Assembly: GCF_003752365.1 (NCBI RefSeq)
Contig: NZ_RJUO01000004.1
Location: 348,355-412,354 of the forward strand
Source of the DNA: Frondihabitans sp. PhB188
Lineage (GTDB): Bacteria > Actinomycetota > Actinomycetes > Actinomycetales > Microbacteriaceae
Length of the DNA stretch: 64,000 nt
Direction: 5' to 3'
Both the position numbers and the translations under genes were made by a program. The notes beneath the pieces are model-generated. The model saw nothing but the letters and a program-made list of their open reading frames with translations. It was not told the origin of the DNA and ran no database searches. The first letter of the stretch is position 1; every line of letters begins with the position of its first letter. Shown piece by piece: positions 40,752-54,309 of the stretch.

Positions 40752-43700
40752 TTGGCTGCTGCGCCCAACGCACAAACCAACTCACCCAAGAACGGCCGCG
40801 CCGCATCGCGCCTGTCGTTCGCGAAGATCACCGACACGCTGACGGTCCCCGACCTGCTGGCGCTTCAGACGGAGAGCTTCGACTGGCTGGTCGGCAACGA
40901 CGTGTGGAAGGCGCGTCTCGCCGATGGCCAAGCTGCCGGCCGCACCGACCTCGCCGTGAACTCGGGCCTGGAGGAGATCTTCGAGGAGATCTCCCCGATC
41001 GAGGACCTCGGCGAGACCATGCAGCTCTCGTTCACCGCGCCTGAGCTCGAAGAGCCCAAGTACTCCATCGACGAGTGCAAGGAGCGCGGCAAGACCTACG
41101 CGGCTCCCCTCTACGTGAACGCCGAGTTCATGAACCACCTCACGGGCGAGATCAAGACCCAGACGGTGTTCATGGGCGACTTCCCGCTCATGACCGAGCG
41201 CGGAACGTTCATCATCAACGGCACCGAGCGCGTCGTCGTGTCGCAGCTCGTGCGCTCGCCCGGCGTCTACTTCGACCGCACGCCCGAGAAGACCTCCGAC
41301 AAAGACGTCTACTCCTCGCGCATCATCCCGAGCCGCGGTGCCTGGCTCGAGTTCGAGATCGACAAGCGCGACCAGGTCGGCGTCCGCATCGACCGCAAGC
41401 GCAAGCAGAGCGTCACCGTCTTCCTGAAGGCCCTCGGCCTCACCTCCGAAGACATCGCCGAGCAGTTCAAGGGCTTCGCGTCCATCGAGGCCACCCTCGA
41501 GAAGGACACCATCCTCACGAAGGAAGAGGCCCTCAAGGACATCTACCGCAAGCTGCGTCCCGGCGAGCAGGTCGCTGCCGAGGCTGCGCGTGCGCTCCTC
41601 GACAACTTCTACTTCAACCCGAAGCGCTACGACCTCGCCAAGGTGGGTCGCTACAAGATCAACCGCAAGCTCGGCATGGACGCGCCGCTGACCGACTCGG
41701 TCCTGACCGTCGACGACATCGTCGCCACGATCAAGTACCTCGTGTCGCTGCACGCCGAGCAGAAGACGATCGCCGGCACCCGCGACGGCAAGCCCGTCGA
41801 GCTGCGCCTCGACATCGACGACATCGACCACTTCGGCAACCGTCGCATCCGCGCGGTCGGCGAGCTGATCCAGAACCAGGTCCGCACCGGTCTCTCCCGC
41901 ATGGAGCGCGTCGTCCGCGAGCGCATGACCACGCAGGACATCGAGGCGATCACGCCGCAGACCCTGATCAACGTGCGCCCCGTCGTCGCCGCGATCAAGG
42001 AGTTCTTCGGAACGAGCCAGCTGTCGCAGTTCATGGACCAGAACAACCCGCTCTCGGGTCTGACCCACAAGCGCCGCCTCTCGGCCCTCGGCCCCGGTGG
42101 TCTGAGCCGCGAGCGCGCCGGCGTCGAGGTCCGCGACGTCCACCCGTCGCACTACGGCCGCATGTGCCCCATCGAGACCCCTGAAGGCCCGAACATCGGT
42201 CTGATCGGCTCGCTGGCGTCGTTCGCCCGCATCAACTCGTTCGGCTTCATCGAGACCCCGTACCGTCGCGTCGTCGACGGCGTGGTCACGGCGAACATCG
42301 ACTACCTGACCGCGTCCGAGGAGGACGACTTCATCGTCGCCCAGGCCAACGCGCCCCTCACCGGCGACTTCCACTTCGCCGACGACAAGGTCCTGGTCCG
42401 CCGCAAGGGCGGAGAGGTCGAGCTCGTCGCGAAGGCCGAGGTCGACTACATGGACGTCTCGCCGCGCCAGATGGTCTCCGTCGCGACGTCGCTCATCCCG
42501 TTCCTCGAGCACGACGACGCGAACCGCGCCCTCATGGGTGCGAACATGCAGCGCCAGGCCGTCCCGCTGGTCCGCAGCGAGTCGCCGCTCGTCGGAACCG
42601 GCATGGAGGGCTACACGGCCATCGACGCCGGTGACGTGGTCACCGCCGACAAGGCCGGCGTGGTCCTCGAGGTCTCCGCCGACGTCGTCACCGTGCAGCT
42701 CGACGAGGGCGGCACGCAGGACTACTACCTGCGCAAGTTCGACCGCTCGAACCAGGGTGCGTCGTACAACCACCGCGTGATCGTCGACGCCGGTCAGCGC
42801 GTCGAGGCCGGCGAGGTCCTGGCCGACGGTCCTGCGACCGAGAACGGCGAGCTCGCGCTCGGCAAGAACCTCCTCGTGGCGTTCATGCCGTGGGAGGGCT
42901 ACAACTACGAAGACGCCATGATCCTGAGCCAGAACCTGGTGAAGGACGACACCCTCTCGTCGATCCACATCGAGGAGTACGAGGTCGATGCCCGCGACAC
43001 GAAGCTCGGCAAGGAGGAGATCACCCGTGACCTCCCCAACGTCAGCCCGGACCTGCTGGCCGACCTCGACGAGCGCGGCATCATCCGCATCGGCGCCGAG
43101 GTCCGCCCCGGCGACATCCTCGTGGGCAAGGTCACGCCGAAGGGCGAGACCGAGCTCAGTGCCGAGGAGCGCCTGCTCCGCGCAATCTTCAACGAGAAGA
43201 GCCGCGAGGTCCGCGACACGTCCCTGAAGGTGCCTCACGGCGAGCAGGGCACGATCATCGGCGTCAAGGTGTTCGACTCGCAGGACGGCGACGACGAGCT
43301 CGGCTCGGGCGTCAACCAGCGCGTGGTCGTGTTCATCGCCCAGAAGCGCAAGATCACCGCGGGCGACAAGCTCGCCGGTCGTCACGGCAACAAGGGCGTC
43401 ATCTCGACCATCCTCCCGGTCGAGGACATGCCGTTCCTCGCCGACGGAACCCCCGTCGACATCGTCCTCAACCCGCTGGGCGTGCCCGGTCGAATGAACT
43501 TCGGCCAGGTGCTCGAGATCCACCTCGGGTGGATCGCCAAGCAGGGCTGGAACGTCGACGGAATCCAGGAGTGGGCGAACAACCTGCCCGATCACGCCCG
43601 TCAGGCCGAGCCCGGCACGAAGGTCGCGACCCCGGTCTTCGACGGTGCGTCGGAGGACGAGATCGCCGGCCTGCTCGACTCGACCCTGGTCAACCGCGAC

Positions 43701-44243
43701 GGCGAGCGCCTCATCGGCTCGTCCGGCAAGGCGCGCCTGTTCGACGGTCGTTCGGGAGAGCCGTTCCCGGAGCCCGTCTCGGTCGGCTACATGTACATCC
43801 TGAAGCTGCACCACCTGGTCGACGACAAGATCCACGCCCGTTCGACCGGTCCGTACTCGATGATCACGCAGCAGCCGCTGGGTGGTAAGGCGCAGTTCGG
43901 TGGCCAGCGCTTCGGTGAGATGGAGGTCTGGGCCCTCGAGGCCTACGGAGCCGCGTACGCGCTCCAGGAGCTCCTGACCATCAAGTCCGACGACATCCTC
44001 GGCCGCGTGAAGGTCTACGAGGCGATCGTCAAGGGTGAGAACATCCAGGAGCCCGGTATCCCCGAGAGCTTCAAGGTGCTCATCAAGGAGATGCAGTCGC
44101 TCTGCCTGAACGTCGAGGTGCTGTCTGCCGACGGCCAGACGGTCAGCCTGCGCGACAACGACGACGAGGTGTTCCGCGCTGCGGAAGAGCTCGGCATCAA
44201 CATCTCCTCCCGCTTCGAGTCGTCGAACATCGACGAGATCTAA
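40752..44243 (+). CDS. rpoB: RNA polymerase beta subunit
   Basis: Catalytic beta subunit of RNA polymerase. The start is taken as TTG at 40752 because GGAGG precedes it at the right distance and the protein then begins with the Ala-rich segment usual in related bacteria ([20 protein letters not shown]); this gives 1163 residues. The rifampicin region is wild type ([20 protein letters not shown], then [14 protein letters not shown]). The conserved C-terminus contains [20 protein letters not shown]. It forms an operon with rpoC, 45 bases downstream. The ribosomal genes rplJ/rplL that sometimes precede it are not here. Confidence 0.97.
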   Translation: MAAAPNAQTNSPKNGRAASRLSFAKITDTLTVPDLLALQTESFDWLVGNDVWKARLADGQAAGRTDLAVNSGLEEIFEEISPIEDLGETMQLSFTAPELEEPKYSIDECKERGKTYAAPLYVNAEFMNHLTGEIKTQTVFMGDFPLMTERGTFIINGTERVVVSQLVRSPGVYFDRTPEKTSDKDVYSSRIIPSRGAWLEFEIDKRDQVGVRIDRKRKQSVTVFLKALGLTSEDIAEQFKGFASIEATLEKDTILTKEEALKDIYRKLRPGEQVAAEAARALLDNFYFNPKRYDLAKVGRYKINRKLGMDAPLTDSVLTVDDIVATIKYLVSLHAEQKTIAGTRDGKPVELRLDIDDIDHFGNRRIRAVGELIQNQVRTGLSRMERVVRERMTTQDIEAITPQTLINVRPVVAAIKEFFGTSQLSQFMDQNNPLSGLTHKRRLSALGPGGLSRERAGVEVRDVHPSHYGRMCPIETPEGPNIGLIGSLASFARINSFGFIETPYRRVVDGVVTANIDYLTASEEDDFIVAQANAPLTGDFHFADDKVLVRRKGGEVELVAKAEVDYMDVSPRQMVSVATSLIPFLEHDDANRALMGANMQRQAVPLVRSESPLVGTGMEGYTAIDAGDVVTADKAGVVLEVSADVVTVQLDEGGTQDYYLRKFDRSNQGASYNHRVIVDAGQRVEAGEVLADGPATENGELALGKNLLVAFMPWEGYNYEDAMILSQNLVKDDTLSSIHIEEYEVDARDTKLGKEEITRDLPNVSPDLLADLDERGIIRIGAEVRPGDILVGKVTPKGETELSAEERLLRAIFNEKSREVRDTSLKVPHGEQGTIIGVKVFDSQDGDDELGSGVNQRVVVFIAQKRKITAGDKLAGRHGNKGVISTILPVEDMPFLADGTPVDIVLNPLGVPGRMNFGQVLEIHLGWIAKQGWNVDGIQEWANNLPDHARQAEPGTKVATPVFDGASEDEIAGLLDSTLVNRDGERLIGSSGKARLFDGRSGEPFPEPVSVGYMYILKLHHLVDDKIHARSTGPYSMITQQPLGGKAQFGGQRFGEMEVWALEAYGAAYALQELLTIKSDDILGRVKVYEAIVKGENIQEPGIPESFKVLIKEMQSLCLNVEVLSADGQTVSLRDNDDEVFRAAEELGINISSRFESSNIDEI

Positions 44244-44288
44244 GCCCACCCCCGACAACGTCGACACTTTTCTAAAAAGGGATACACA

Positions 44289-48170
<3,882 letters not shown>

Positions 48171-48190
48171 TCAGCACCACCGCTCCACAG

Positions 48191-48227
48191 GGAAGGCCCC
48201 GTCACGCACTGCGTGGCGGGGCCTTCC
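48191..48227 (+). terminator. Terminator of the rpoB-rpoC operon
   Basis: GGAAGGCCCCGTCACGC (48191-48207) pairs with GCGTGGCGGGGCCTTCC (48211-48227) around an ACT loop: a 17-bp stem with one mismatch, 20 bases after the rpoC stop. Confidence 0.88.
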
Positions 48228-48261
48228 TGCGTCTGCCGAGCGGATCCGTCACACTGGGGGA

Positions 48262-49332
48262 GTGGACCAGACGACGACGCCCCTCCGCGACCGCGTGATC
48301 GCCCCTGCCGAGCCTGTGGGCCTCCCCGAAGAGGCGCCGAGGGCGCAGGGCCGCGAATCGCAGGAACTCCCTCCGGTCACCTGGCGCCGCATGCGCGCGA
48401 CCGACGCCGCCGGGGTCCTCGCCGTCGCGAACGCCGCCGGGCTCGTCGACCACCCCGACTTCGTGTTCACGCTCGAGGAGTTCGTGCACGACCTGGCGCG
48501 CGAGGAGCTCGACCCGGAGCGCGACACCGTCGTGGCCGAGGACGCCGACGGGCGGATGGTCGCGTACGGGTTCGCCGTCCTGCTGCCAAGCCAGGAGACC
48601 CTGGTGCGGTCCAGCATCCCTGGAGCCGTTCACCCGGACCGCCGCGGCGAAGGCATCGGCACGGCGCTCCTGCGGTGGCAGGTGGCGCGCGCCGAGGAGC
48701 AGTTCGCAACGAGCGAGCGTGCCCTGCCCGGCTGGACCCTCACCCACGCGGATGCGCGTGCCACGTGGATCCTGGACCTGTTCGAGCGTCACGGGTTCGG
48801 GAAGCGACGGTGGTGGCTCGAGCTGACCCGGGATCTCGCGGGTGGCGTCGAAGAGGTGCCCCTCGTTCCTGCGCTCAGGATTCAGGCATACGGCCCGGAC
48901 TGGTCGGAGCGGACCCGCCAGGCGCGCAACGAGGTGTTCCGCGACCACTGGGGTTCGCAGCCGACGACGCAGGCTGACTGGGAGGCGACGGCCGCCCTGC
49001 CGATCGCACGCCCCGACCTGTCGTTCGTCGCAGTCGATCCAGCGACGGACGACGTCGTGGCGTTCGTGCTCACGAGCGTCAACGAGGCGGAGTGGGTCGA
49101 GGCCGGCCACCCGTTCGGCTATATCGAGTACGTCGGCGTGAAGCGCGAGTGGCGAGGCAGCCGCGTGGCGCAGGCGCTGCTGACTCGCACGATGCGCGCT
49201 CACGCTGCGGCGGGGCTCGCCCACTCGGTGCTCGACGTCGACTCCGAGAGCCCCACGGGCGCGACCGGCCTCTACGAGGGGCTGGGCTTCATGCCGATCG
49301 GCTCGTCCGTCAGCCTGGTGCGCGAGTACTGA
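48262..49332 (+). CDS. Tandem GNAT-family acetyltransferase
   Basis: A 356-residue protein with two GNAT domains. The first (about 40-185) has the acetyl-CoA loop HPDRRGEGIGTALLRW; the second (about 205-350) has VKREWRGSRVAQALLTR. The substrate is unknown. The GTG at 48262 follows CACACT (48250-48255) with six bases between, so the message is probably leaderless. The rpoC terminator is directly upstream, so it has its own promoter. Confidence 0.82.
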   Translation: MDQTTTPLRDRVIAPAEPVGLPEEAPRAQGRESQELPPVTWRRMRATDAAGVLAVANAAGLVDHPDFVFTLEEFVHDLAREELDPERDTVVAEDADGRMVAYGFAVLLPSQETLVRSSIPGAVHPDRRGEGIGTALLRWQVARAEEQFATSERALPGWTLTHADARATWILDLFERHGFGKRRWWLELTRDLAGGVEEVPLVPALRIQAYGPDWSERTRQARNEVFRDHWGSQPTTQADWEATAALPIARPDLSFVAVDPATDDVVAFVLTSVNEAEWVEAGHPFGYIEYVGVKREWRGSRVAQALLTRTMRAHAAAGLAHSVLDVDSESPTGATGLYEGLGFMPIGSSVSLVREY

Positions 49333-49389
49333 CGCGACTCTCCCCATGGCGGCTCGTGGTGCGCGTCAGGTGGCCCCGAGTTCCGTCGC

Positions 49390-49434
49390 GTCACTGCGCG
49401 ACGTGTCACTGCACGACGTGTCACTGCACGTCGG
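49390..49434. repeat. 15-bp tandem repeat, three copies
   Basis: Three adjoining copies of GTCACTGCGCGACGT and variants (49390, 49405, 49420) with a degenerate fourth at 49435 that runs into the 3' end of the ABC permease gene. They fill the gap between the convergent GNAT and permease genes. Confidence 0.75.
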
Positions 49435-49435
49435 A

Positions 49436-50173
49436 TCACTTCACCTCGCGACGAAGCTGCCTCCACCACCCCAGTACGATCGGCGCGATCACGAACAGGA
49501 GGAACGAGGTGAGCGCGGGGCCGATGCCGACCTCCGTGCCGTGCGTCGTCGTCCAGGCCCACTCCGGCTGCGTCATCCAGGCGCTGAACGCAAGGATCGA
49601 GACCCACGGCGCCACGTGAGGGAGTGCAAGGCCGATACCCACGTCGTAAACGAATGGCAGCAGCAACGTGGTGGTGATCGCGAGCGGCGTGCTCAGCAGG
49701 AGGAAGCCCGCCGCCGTGCCGGTCAGAGCGGCAGCCGTCGAGAGTCCCGTCATCGACAGGAGGCTCGAGGCCGTCTGCACGGTCAACACGCTCGACGCCC
49801 CGCCCGGGAAGAGGACGAGGAACGTGGCGAGCGAGATCACCGAGATGGCGGCAGTCACTCCCAGGACCATGATGACCGCCGCGACGAGGCGAGTGCCGAG
49901 GACGAGCGAGCGCTGTGGGACGAGCACGAAGGTCGTCATCGCCGACCGCTGAGTCCAATCACCAGTCGTCGCCAGGACGGCGAGGATCGGCAGGAGCGCA
50001 GGAAGAGGCAGCGTCGCGCCCCGGACAAACGTGCCGAAGTCATCGACGTCGGCGATCTTGTTGATCGTGAGGGCCGCGCAGCTGAGAACGATCATGGCCG
50101 CGATCACCCACCGGGACGCGATGGTGTCGACGCACTTGCGCAGTTCGGCCTCGAGGAGTCGTCGTGCCTGCAT
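49436..50173 (-). CDS. ABC-2 type transporter permease
   Basis: A 245-residue membrane protein with about six hydrophobic segments (residues about 22-42, 58-75, 96-125, 145-170, 175-200, 220-238). It starts MQARRLLEAELRKCVDTIAS, which resembles ABC-2 permeases of small drug or bacteriocin exporters. The start overlaps the stop of the ATP-binding subunit (TGATG). It ends a four-gene minus-strand unit that begins with a secreted peptide; the likely job is export of, or protection from, that peptide. Confidence 0.8.
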   Translation of the reverse strand: MQARRLLEAELRKCVDTIASRWVIAAMIVLSCAALTINKIADVDDFGTFVRGATLPLPALLPILAVLATTGDWTQRSAMTTFVLVPQRSLVLGTRLVAAVIMVLGVTAAISVISLATFLVLFPGGASSVLTVQTASSLLSMTGLSTAAALTGTAAGFLLLSTPLAITTTLLLPFVYDVGIGLALPHVAPWVSILAFSAWMTQPEWAWTTTHGTEVGIGPALTSFLLFVIAPIVLGWWRQLRREVK

Positions 50174-51126
50174 CACTGCGGATCTCGATTCGAAAGGGTT
50201 CCGCCGATGAACTCGCCGGTCGTAGATGAGAGGAAGAGCGAGTGGAGGGACTGATCGTTCAAGGGGGTCAGCGACTCCAGCGGCTGGGCGAGTTCGGCCG
50301 AGAGATGCCAGATCGCCATCGAATCGACTTCGGCCAGGATCTCTCGGTGACCGGGCGTGGCTGTCCACGCGATTCCCCTGTCGTCGAGAGCCCGGAGGAA
50401 GGAGTTCGCGTCGCTCGGCACGAAGCTGGTCCGTGGCCTGGACGGGAGGGTTCCGGTCAAATAGTCGGCTGTCACGCGACCCTTGTCGATGATGACGAAA
50501 TGGTCGGCCACGGCCTCGATGTCGTTCAGATGATGACTGGAGAGCAGGACCGTCCCGCCCCGGTCGGCGAATTCGCGGAGGAACTGATTCATCCAGTGGA
50601 TCCCCTCCGGGTCGAGCCCGTTGGCGGGTTCGTCGAGGATCAGGTAGCGGGGATCGCCGATCAGGGCGATCGCCAGTCCCAGACGCTGGCGCATTCCCAG
50701 CGACAACGCCCCGACTCGGCGCTTCGAGGCGGTGGTGAGCCCGACGAACTCGATGCATTCCTCCGCGCGCGATCGCGGGGCGCCCATGACGATGCACGCG
50801 AGGGCGACGGTCTCCTTGACGGACCGCCCGCCGTGGTGCGCGCTCGCGTCGAGGAGCACCCCGACCGTCGAACCGGCGTTCTCCAGCTCAGCGATCGTCG
50901 ATCCATCGAAGGTGCTCGAACCCCTGTCGGGGCGCGATAGCCCCGTGATCATCCGCAGCGTCGTGGACTTGCCCGATCCGTTCGGGCCGAGGAAGGCGGT
51001 GACGCTCGACGGGGCGCAGTCAAAGCTGACGCCGTTCACGGCCGGGGCGCCGCTGTAGGCCTTCTGGAGGCCGGCGACGGTGAGACCGACGACGACCGTG
51101 TCGGCAGTGGTGTCGTCGGCACTCAC
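50173..51126 (-). CDS. ABC transporter ATP-binding protein
   Basis: A 317-residue ATPase of the drug/bacteriocin-export type. Walker A is GPNGSGKST near residues 48-56, the signature is LSLGMRQRLGLAIAL, Walker B is YLILDEPANGLDPEG, and the H-loop is SSHH. An additional C-terminal domain of about 90 residues is typical for CcmA/BcrA-like proteins. The GTG start overlaps the stop of the small membrane-protein gene, and the next gene encodes the permease. Confidence 0.92.
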   Translation of the reverse strand: MSADDTTADTVVVGLTVAGLQKAYSGAPAVNGVSFDCAPSSVTAFLGPNGSGKSTTLRMITGLSRPDRGSSTFDGSTIAELENAGSTVGVLLDASAHHGGRSVKETVALACIVMGAPRSRAEECIEFVGLTTASKRRVGALSLGMRQRLGLAIALIGDPRYLILDEPANGLDPEGIHWMNQFLREFADRGGTVLLSSHHLNDIEAVADHFVIIDKGRVTADYLTGTLPSRPRTSFVPSDANSFLRALDDRGIAWTATPGHREILAEVDSMAIWHLSAELAQPLESLTPLNDQSLHSLFLSSTTGEFIGGTLSNRDPQ

Positions 51127-51383
51127 GCGGTCGTCCACCTCACCACGTGGATGACGATTATCGCGATGATGAACGGCAGCGATGCCATCAGCGCGTGGCG
51201 AGGCTCGGTGCGTTCGCCGGCGCGTCGGCCCAGGTGGGCGAACAGGGCGAACGCCAGAGCCAGGGGGATGAGCGACAGCCGAGTGTCGAAGACGACCAGG
51301 ATGAGGCTGGCCGCCGCCAGGACGGGGCATGCCCACGACTCCTGAGGGATCCAGCGGGCGGCCCGGTCTGAGGGGTGGGTCAT
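51123..51383 (-). CDS. Small membrane protein, possible immunity protein
   Basis: An 86-residue protein with two or three hydrophobic segments (about residues 16-28, 31-47, 66-82) and no recognised domain. It lies between the secreted peptide gene and the ABC transporter pair, with a four-base overlap into the ATPase gene. Small membrane proteins in this position often protect a bacteriocin producer, but this is inferred from context. The ATG at 51383 is chosen over 51485 because the upstream part is low-complexity. Confidence 0.6.
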   Translation of the reverse strand: MTHPSDRAARWIPQESWACPVLAAASLILVVFDTRLSLIPLALAFALFAHLGRRAGERTEPRHALMASLPFIIAIIVIHVVRWTTA

Positions 51384-51459
51384 GGTGCTCCGTTCGTGTC
51401 TCAGGGGAGGGGAAGGGGGGAGGAGGAGCGGCGGGCGGTGGCCCGCCGCTCCATTGCTG

Positions 51460-51900
51460 CTAGTGGAAGCCCTTCCAGATGTCATAGGCGTTCAGCAAAA
51501 ACGAGACGGCGGCTGCAACGGCCTTGACGGCCTTCCATGTGTGGTTGGCGAACCACGAGTAGGCCTTCTTCACTCCGGACGCGAAAGTGCTCCAGAGTCC
51601 CGGAACCTTCTTGACTCCCGTCGCGAAAAGCTTCAGCAATGTGCCGATGGCGCCCCGTGGTTCCATTGTTTGCGCACCGGCGGGAGCGATTCCCCCGGCC
51701 GGGACAATGCCCTCTGTTGTTGCGGCCGCCGACGCTACAGAGATCGGAGCGGCCGTTCTGGTCGAGGTCACACTTGACGTGATCGTGGGCGTGGCAGCCG
51801 ACGCGACCGTCGGCGCAGCAATTCCCAAGAGTGCTGGCGCGATCAATGCCGTGACTACGACCCAGGTGTTCCGCGATCGAGAAGATCTACAATTAATCAT
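51460..51900 (-). CDS. Secreted Lys/Trp-rich peptide precursor, candidate bacteriocin
   Basis: A 146-residue precursor. A Sec signal peptide spans residues 1-35 (basic RSSRSRN, hydrophobic core, cleavage after TVASA). A Thr/Ala/Ser-rich region follows to about 82. The last 64 residues form a cationic, Trp-rich, probably helical segment with eight Lys, four Trp (W103, W116, W122, W142) and no Cys, including GVKKVPGLWSTF and SWFANHTWKAVKAV. This composition recalls Lys/Trp-rich membrane-active bacteriocins such as the aureocin A53 type, though no sequence identity was established. GGAG lies five bases before the ATG at 51900; an ATG at 51903 is adjacent. Downstream are a small membrane protein and an ABC transporter. 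Confidence 0.6.
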   Translation of the reverse strand: MINCRSSRSRNTWVVVTALIAPALLGIAAPTVASAATPTITSSVTSTRTAAPISVASAAATTEGIVPAGGIAPAGAQTMEPRGAIGTLLKLFATGVKKVPGLWSTFASGVKKAYSWFANHTWKAVKAVAAAVSFLLNAYDIWKGFH

Positions 51901-52596
51901 CATTGCTCCAACAGTGATAGGACACGGCATTTCCGTGACCGGCTCGCGGTGTGCTGTAACGCACCGCCAGGGGATGGGTCGACATCGACCCATTCCCACA
52001 TACTTGTCTATCTCACCTGGAATGTCACATTGACAGGTCTGTCCGTGCCATATCTCGCCAATCCGGCATCGGGCGCCCGCACCCTCAACCTCCTGACGGT
52101 CTTCGCGCATCCGGCCTAGGGCCACGCGGTCATGCATGTCAGTGGCACCGAGCGCGGGCCCCTAGAGATCGAGGCCGACGTAGTTGACCGCCACCTCATG
52201 CCTCACCGAACGGTCATCGAGACGACGGCTGGAATATTGGCCCGCGAACACGAGCAGGGGTCGAGAGTCGGATCGCCCGATTCGGTCAAGCGCCAGCGCC
52301 GCTGCGCCGAAAGCCTCAGGGTGAACGCCGTCTGTGCACCGACCCCGATACCGCTTCCGTCTTCGCCGCGGTCGCGAGCGATGACGGTCGCTGATACGAA
52401 CCTGAGATAGTCGTGGCCGGCCAGGGGGTCGACCGACACAAGGTCCGCCGAAAGGCCCACCCCCGCACTGGTGCCACTCCCTTTGGGACGTGTACCCCGT
52501 GTCGCTACCGGGTGACACTTACGAAGCCCGCTCCACGAGCAGGCATCGCCGTGTCGCTCGGGACAGCGCTCGGCACACCTGTCCAAGGAGGTCCCC
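51901..52596. other. Gene-poor gap between peptide operon and pilB
   Basis: Nearly 700 bases without a convincing gene. It holds the peptide promoter region, a perfect inverted repeat at 51974-51993 and, near pilB, degenerate TACCCC/GGGT half-sites (about 52459-52515). Short open frames exist on both strands (for example 52203-52450 on the minus strand) but have no ribosome site, no domain and unlike codon use; they may be remnants of a lost gene. Confidence 0.5.
51974..51993. promoter_or_regulatory. Perfect inverted repeat upstream of peptide gene
   Basis: ATGGGTCGA and TCGACCCAT flank a CA centre: a 9-bp-arm palindrome about 75 bases before the peptide ATG. It has the form of an operator for a dimeric repressor; no regulator gene is next to it. 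Confidence 0.5.
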
Positions 52597-54261
52597 ATGG
52601 CGTCGATGACCGAGATCCTGATTCTGCACGGTCTCCTGCCGATCGAGCAGCTCGACCTGATGGCCAACCCGTCTGACGAGGAGGCCAGTGTCCGCGACCT
52701 GCTCGCGCGCGGCGTCGTGTCGGAGCTGCAGATCGCGAAGGCGCGAGCGCAGGCCGCGAACATGTCGTTCGTCGAGCTCGTCGACTACCCCGTCGACCGC
52801 AACGCCGTCACCATGGTCTCGTCGGCCGTCTGCCGCCGGCACAGCGCCCTCCCCATCGCCATCAAGGACGGCCTGCTCCTGGTCGCCGTCTCGGACGCCG
52901 GCAACGTCTTCGCCCTGGACGACGTCCGTGCCGCCAGCCGCATGCCGATCGAGTGGGTCATGGCCGAGAAGGGCGACCTCCGGAGCGCCATCGACCGGTA
53001 CATCCGCGCCGACGACGAGCTCAACGACCTGACCTCCACCCTCGAGGAGGAGAACAAGCAGGACGCCGCTTCGATGGACATCGCGTCGGGTCCCGACGAC
53101 GACGTCCCGATCGTCCGCTTCGTGAACCTGCTGGTCTCGCAGGCCATCACCGACAAGGCCTCCGACATCCACATCGAGCCTGGCGAGAACGAGGTGCGGG
53201 TCCGCTACCGCATCGACGGCGTCCTGCACGAGATGCAGCCGGCCCCCAAGAGCATCCAGAACGGCGTGATCTCGCGCCTCAAGATCATGTCCGAGATCGA
53301 CATCGCCGAGCGCCGCCGCCCCCAGGACGGCCGCATGTCGGTGCGCCACGGCAACCGGCAGATCGACCTCCGCGTCGCGACCCTCCCCACGGTGTGGGGC
53401 GAGAAGGTCGTCATGCGAATCCTCGACAACTCGAACACGTCGCTCTCGCTCCGCGATCTGAACCTCCTCGAGCGCAACTTCGACGTGTACGCCGAGTCGT
53501 ACTCGAAGCCCTACGGCATGATCCTGGTCACCGGCCCGACCGGTTCAGGAAAGTCCACGACGCTCTACACGACGCTCAACGCCGTCGCCCGCCCCGAGAT
53601 CAACGTCATCACGGTCGAAGATCCGGTCGAGTACCGCATGCAGGGCATCAACCAGGTGCAGGTGAACCCGAAGGCGGGCCTCACGTTCGCCAGCGCCCTC
53701 CGCAGCATCCTGCGCTCCGACCCCGACGTCGTGCTCCTGGGTGAGATCCGCGACCACGAGACCGCGCAGATCGCCATCGAGGCGTCGCTCACCGGCCACC
53801 TCGTGCTCTCGACGCTGCACACCAACGACGCGCCGTCGGCGATCGTCCGCCTCACCGAGATGGACATCGAGCCGTTCCTCGTCGGCTCGGCGCTCGACTG
53901 CGTGGTCGCCCAGCGGCTCGCCCGCCGCCTCTGCGACCGCTGCAAGCGCCCCGCCGAGTACACGCCCATGCACCTGAACGCGCTCAAGTTCCACATCGAC
54001 CCCGACCAGGCTCCGCCGCAGATCTTCGAGCCGGCCGGCTGCCAGTCGTGCTCCAACACGGGCTACCGCGGCCGCGTGGCGCTGCACGAGGTCATGAGCG
54101 TCTCCGAAGAGATCGAACGCCTCGCCGTCAAGCGCGCCTCCAGCGCCGAGATCGGACGCCTCGCCCAGGAGCAGGGCATGCTCACGCTCCGTCAGGACGG
54201 CTGGGAGAAGGCTAAGCAGGGCCTCACCAGCGTCGAAGAGATCCTCCGTGTCGTGGCCTAG
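52597..54261 (+). CDS. pilB: Type IV pilus assembly ATPase PilB
   Basis: Hexameric ATPase that powers pilus extension. The 554-residue protein has an N-terminal MshEN/GspE-N domain (about 1-140, here a candidate c-di-GMP-binding region), Walker A GPTGSGKS at 313-320, the Asp box VEDPVEY, Walker B DPDVVLLGEIRD and the zinc site C446, C449, C482, C485, which marks PilB/GspE. GGAGGTCCCC precedes the ATG. It heads the pilus cluster; pilT follows after 48 bases. Confidence 0.95.
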   Translation: MASMTEILILHGLLPIEQLDLMANPSDEEASVRDLLARGVVSELQIAKARAQAANMSFVELVDYPVDRNAVTMVSSAVCRRHSALPIAIKDGLLLVAVSDAGNVFALDDVRAASRMPIEWVMAEKGDLRSAIDRYIRADDELNDLTSTLEEENKQDAASMDIASGPDDDVPIVRFVNLLVSQAITDKASDIHIEPGENEVRVRYRIDGVLHEMQPAPKSIQNGVISRLKIMSEIDIAERRRPQDGRMSVRHGNRQIDLRVATLPTVWGEKVVMRILDNSNTSLSLRDLNLLERNFDVYAESYSKPYGMILVTGPTGSGKSTTLYTTLNAVARPEINVITVEDPVEYRMQGINQVQVNPKAGLTFASALRSILRSDPDVVLLGEIRDHETAQIAIEASLTGHLVLSTLHTNDAPSAIVRLTEMDIEPFLVGSALDCVVAQRLARRLCDRCKRPAEYTPMHLNALKFHIDPDQAPPQIFEPAGCQSCSNTGYRGRVALHEVMSVSEEIERLAVKRASSAEIGRLAQEQGMLTLRQDGWEKAKQGLTSVEEILRVVA

Positions 54262-54309
54262 GCCCCGCCACTCCCCAACGATCACACACCCCCGCAAAGG
54301 ACAAGACCG

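Noticed and set aside
52132-52410. Possible small gene on the plus strand upstream of pilB
   Set aside because: No ribosome site, no domain, composition unlike neighbours; equally long frames exist in other phases.
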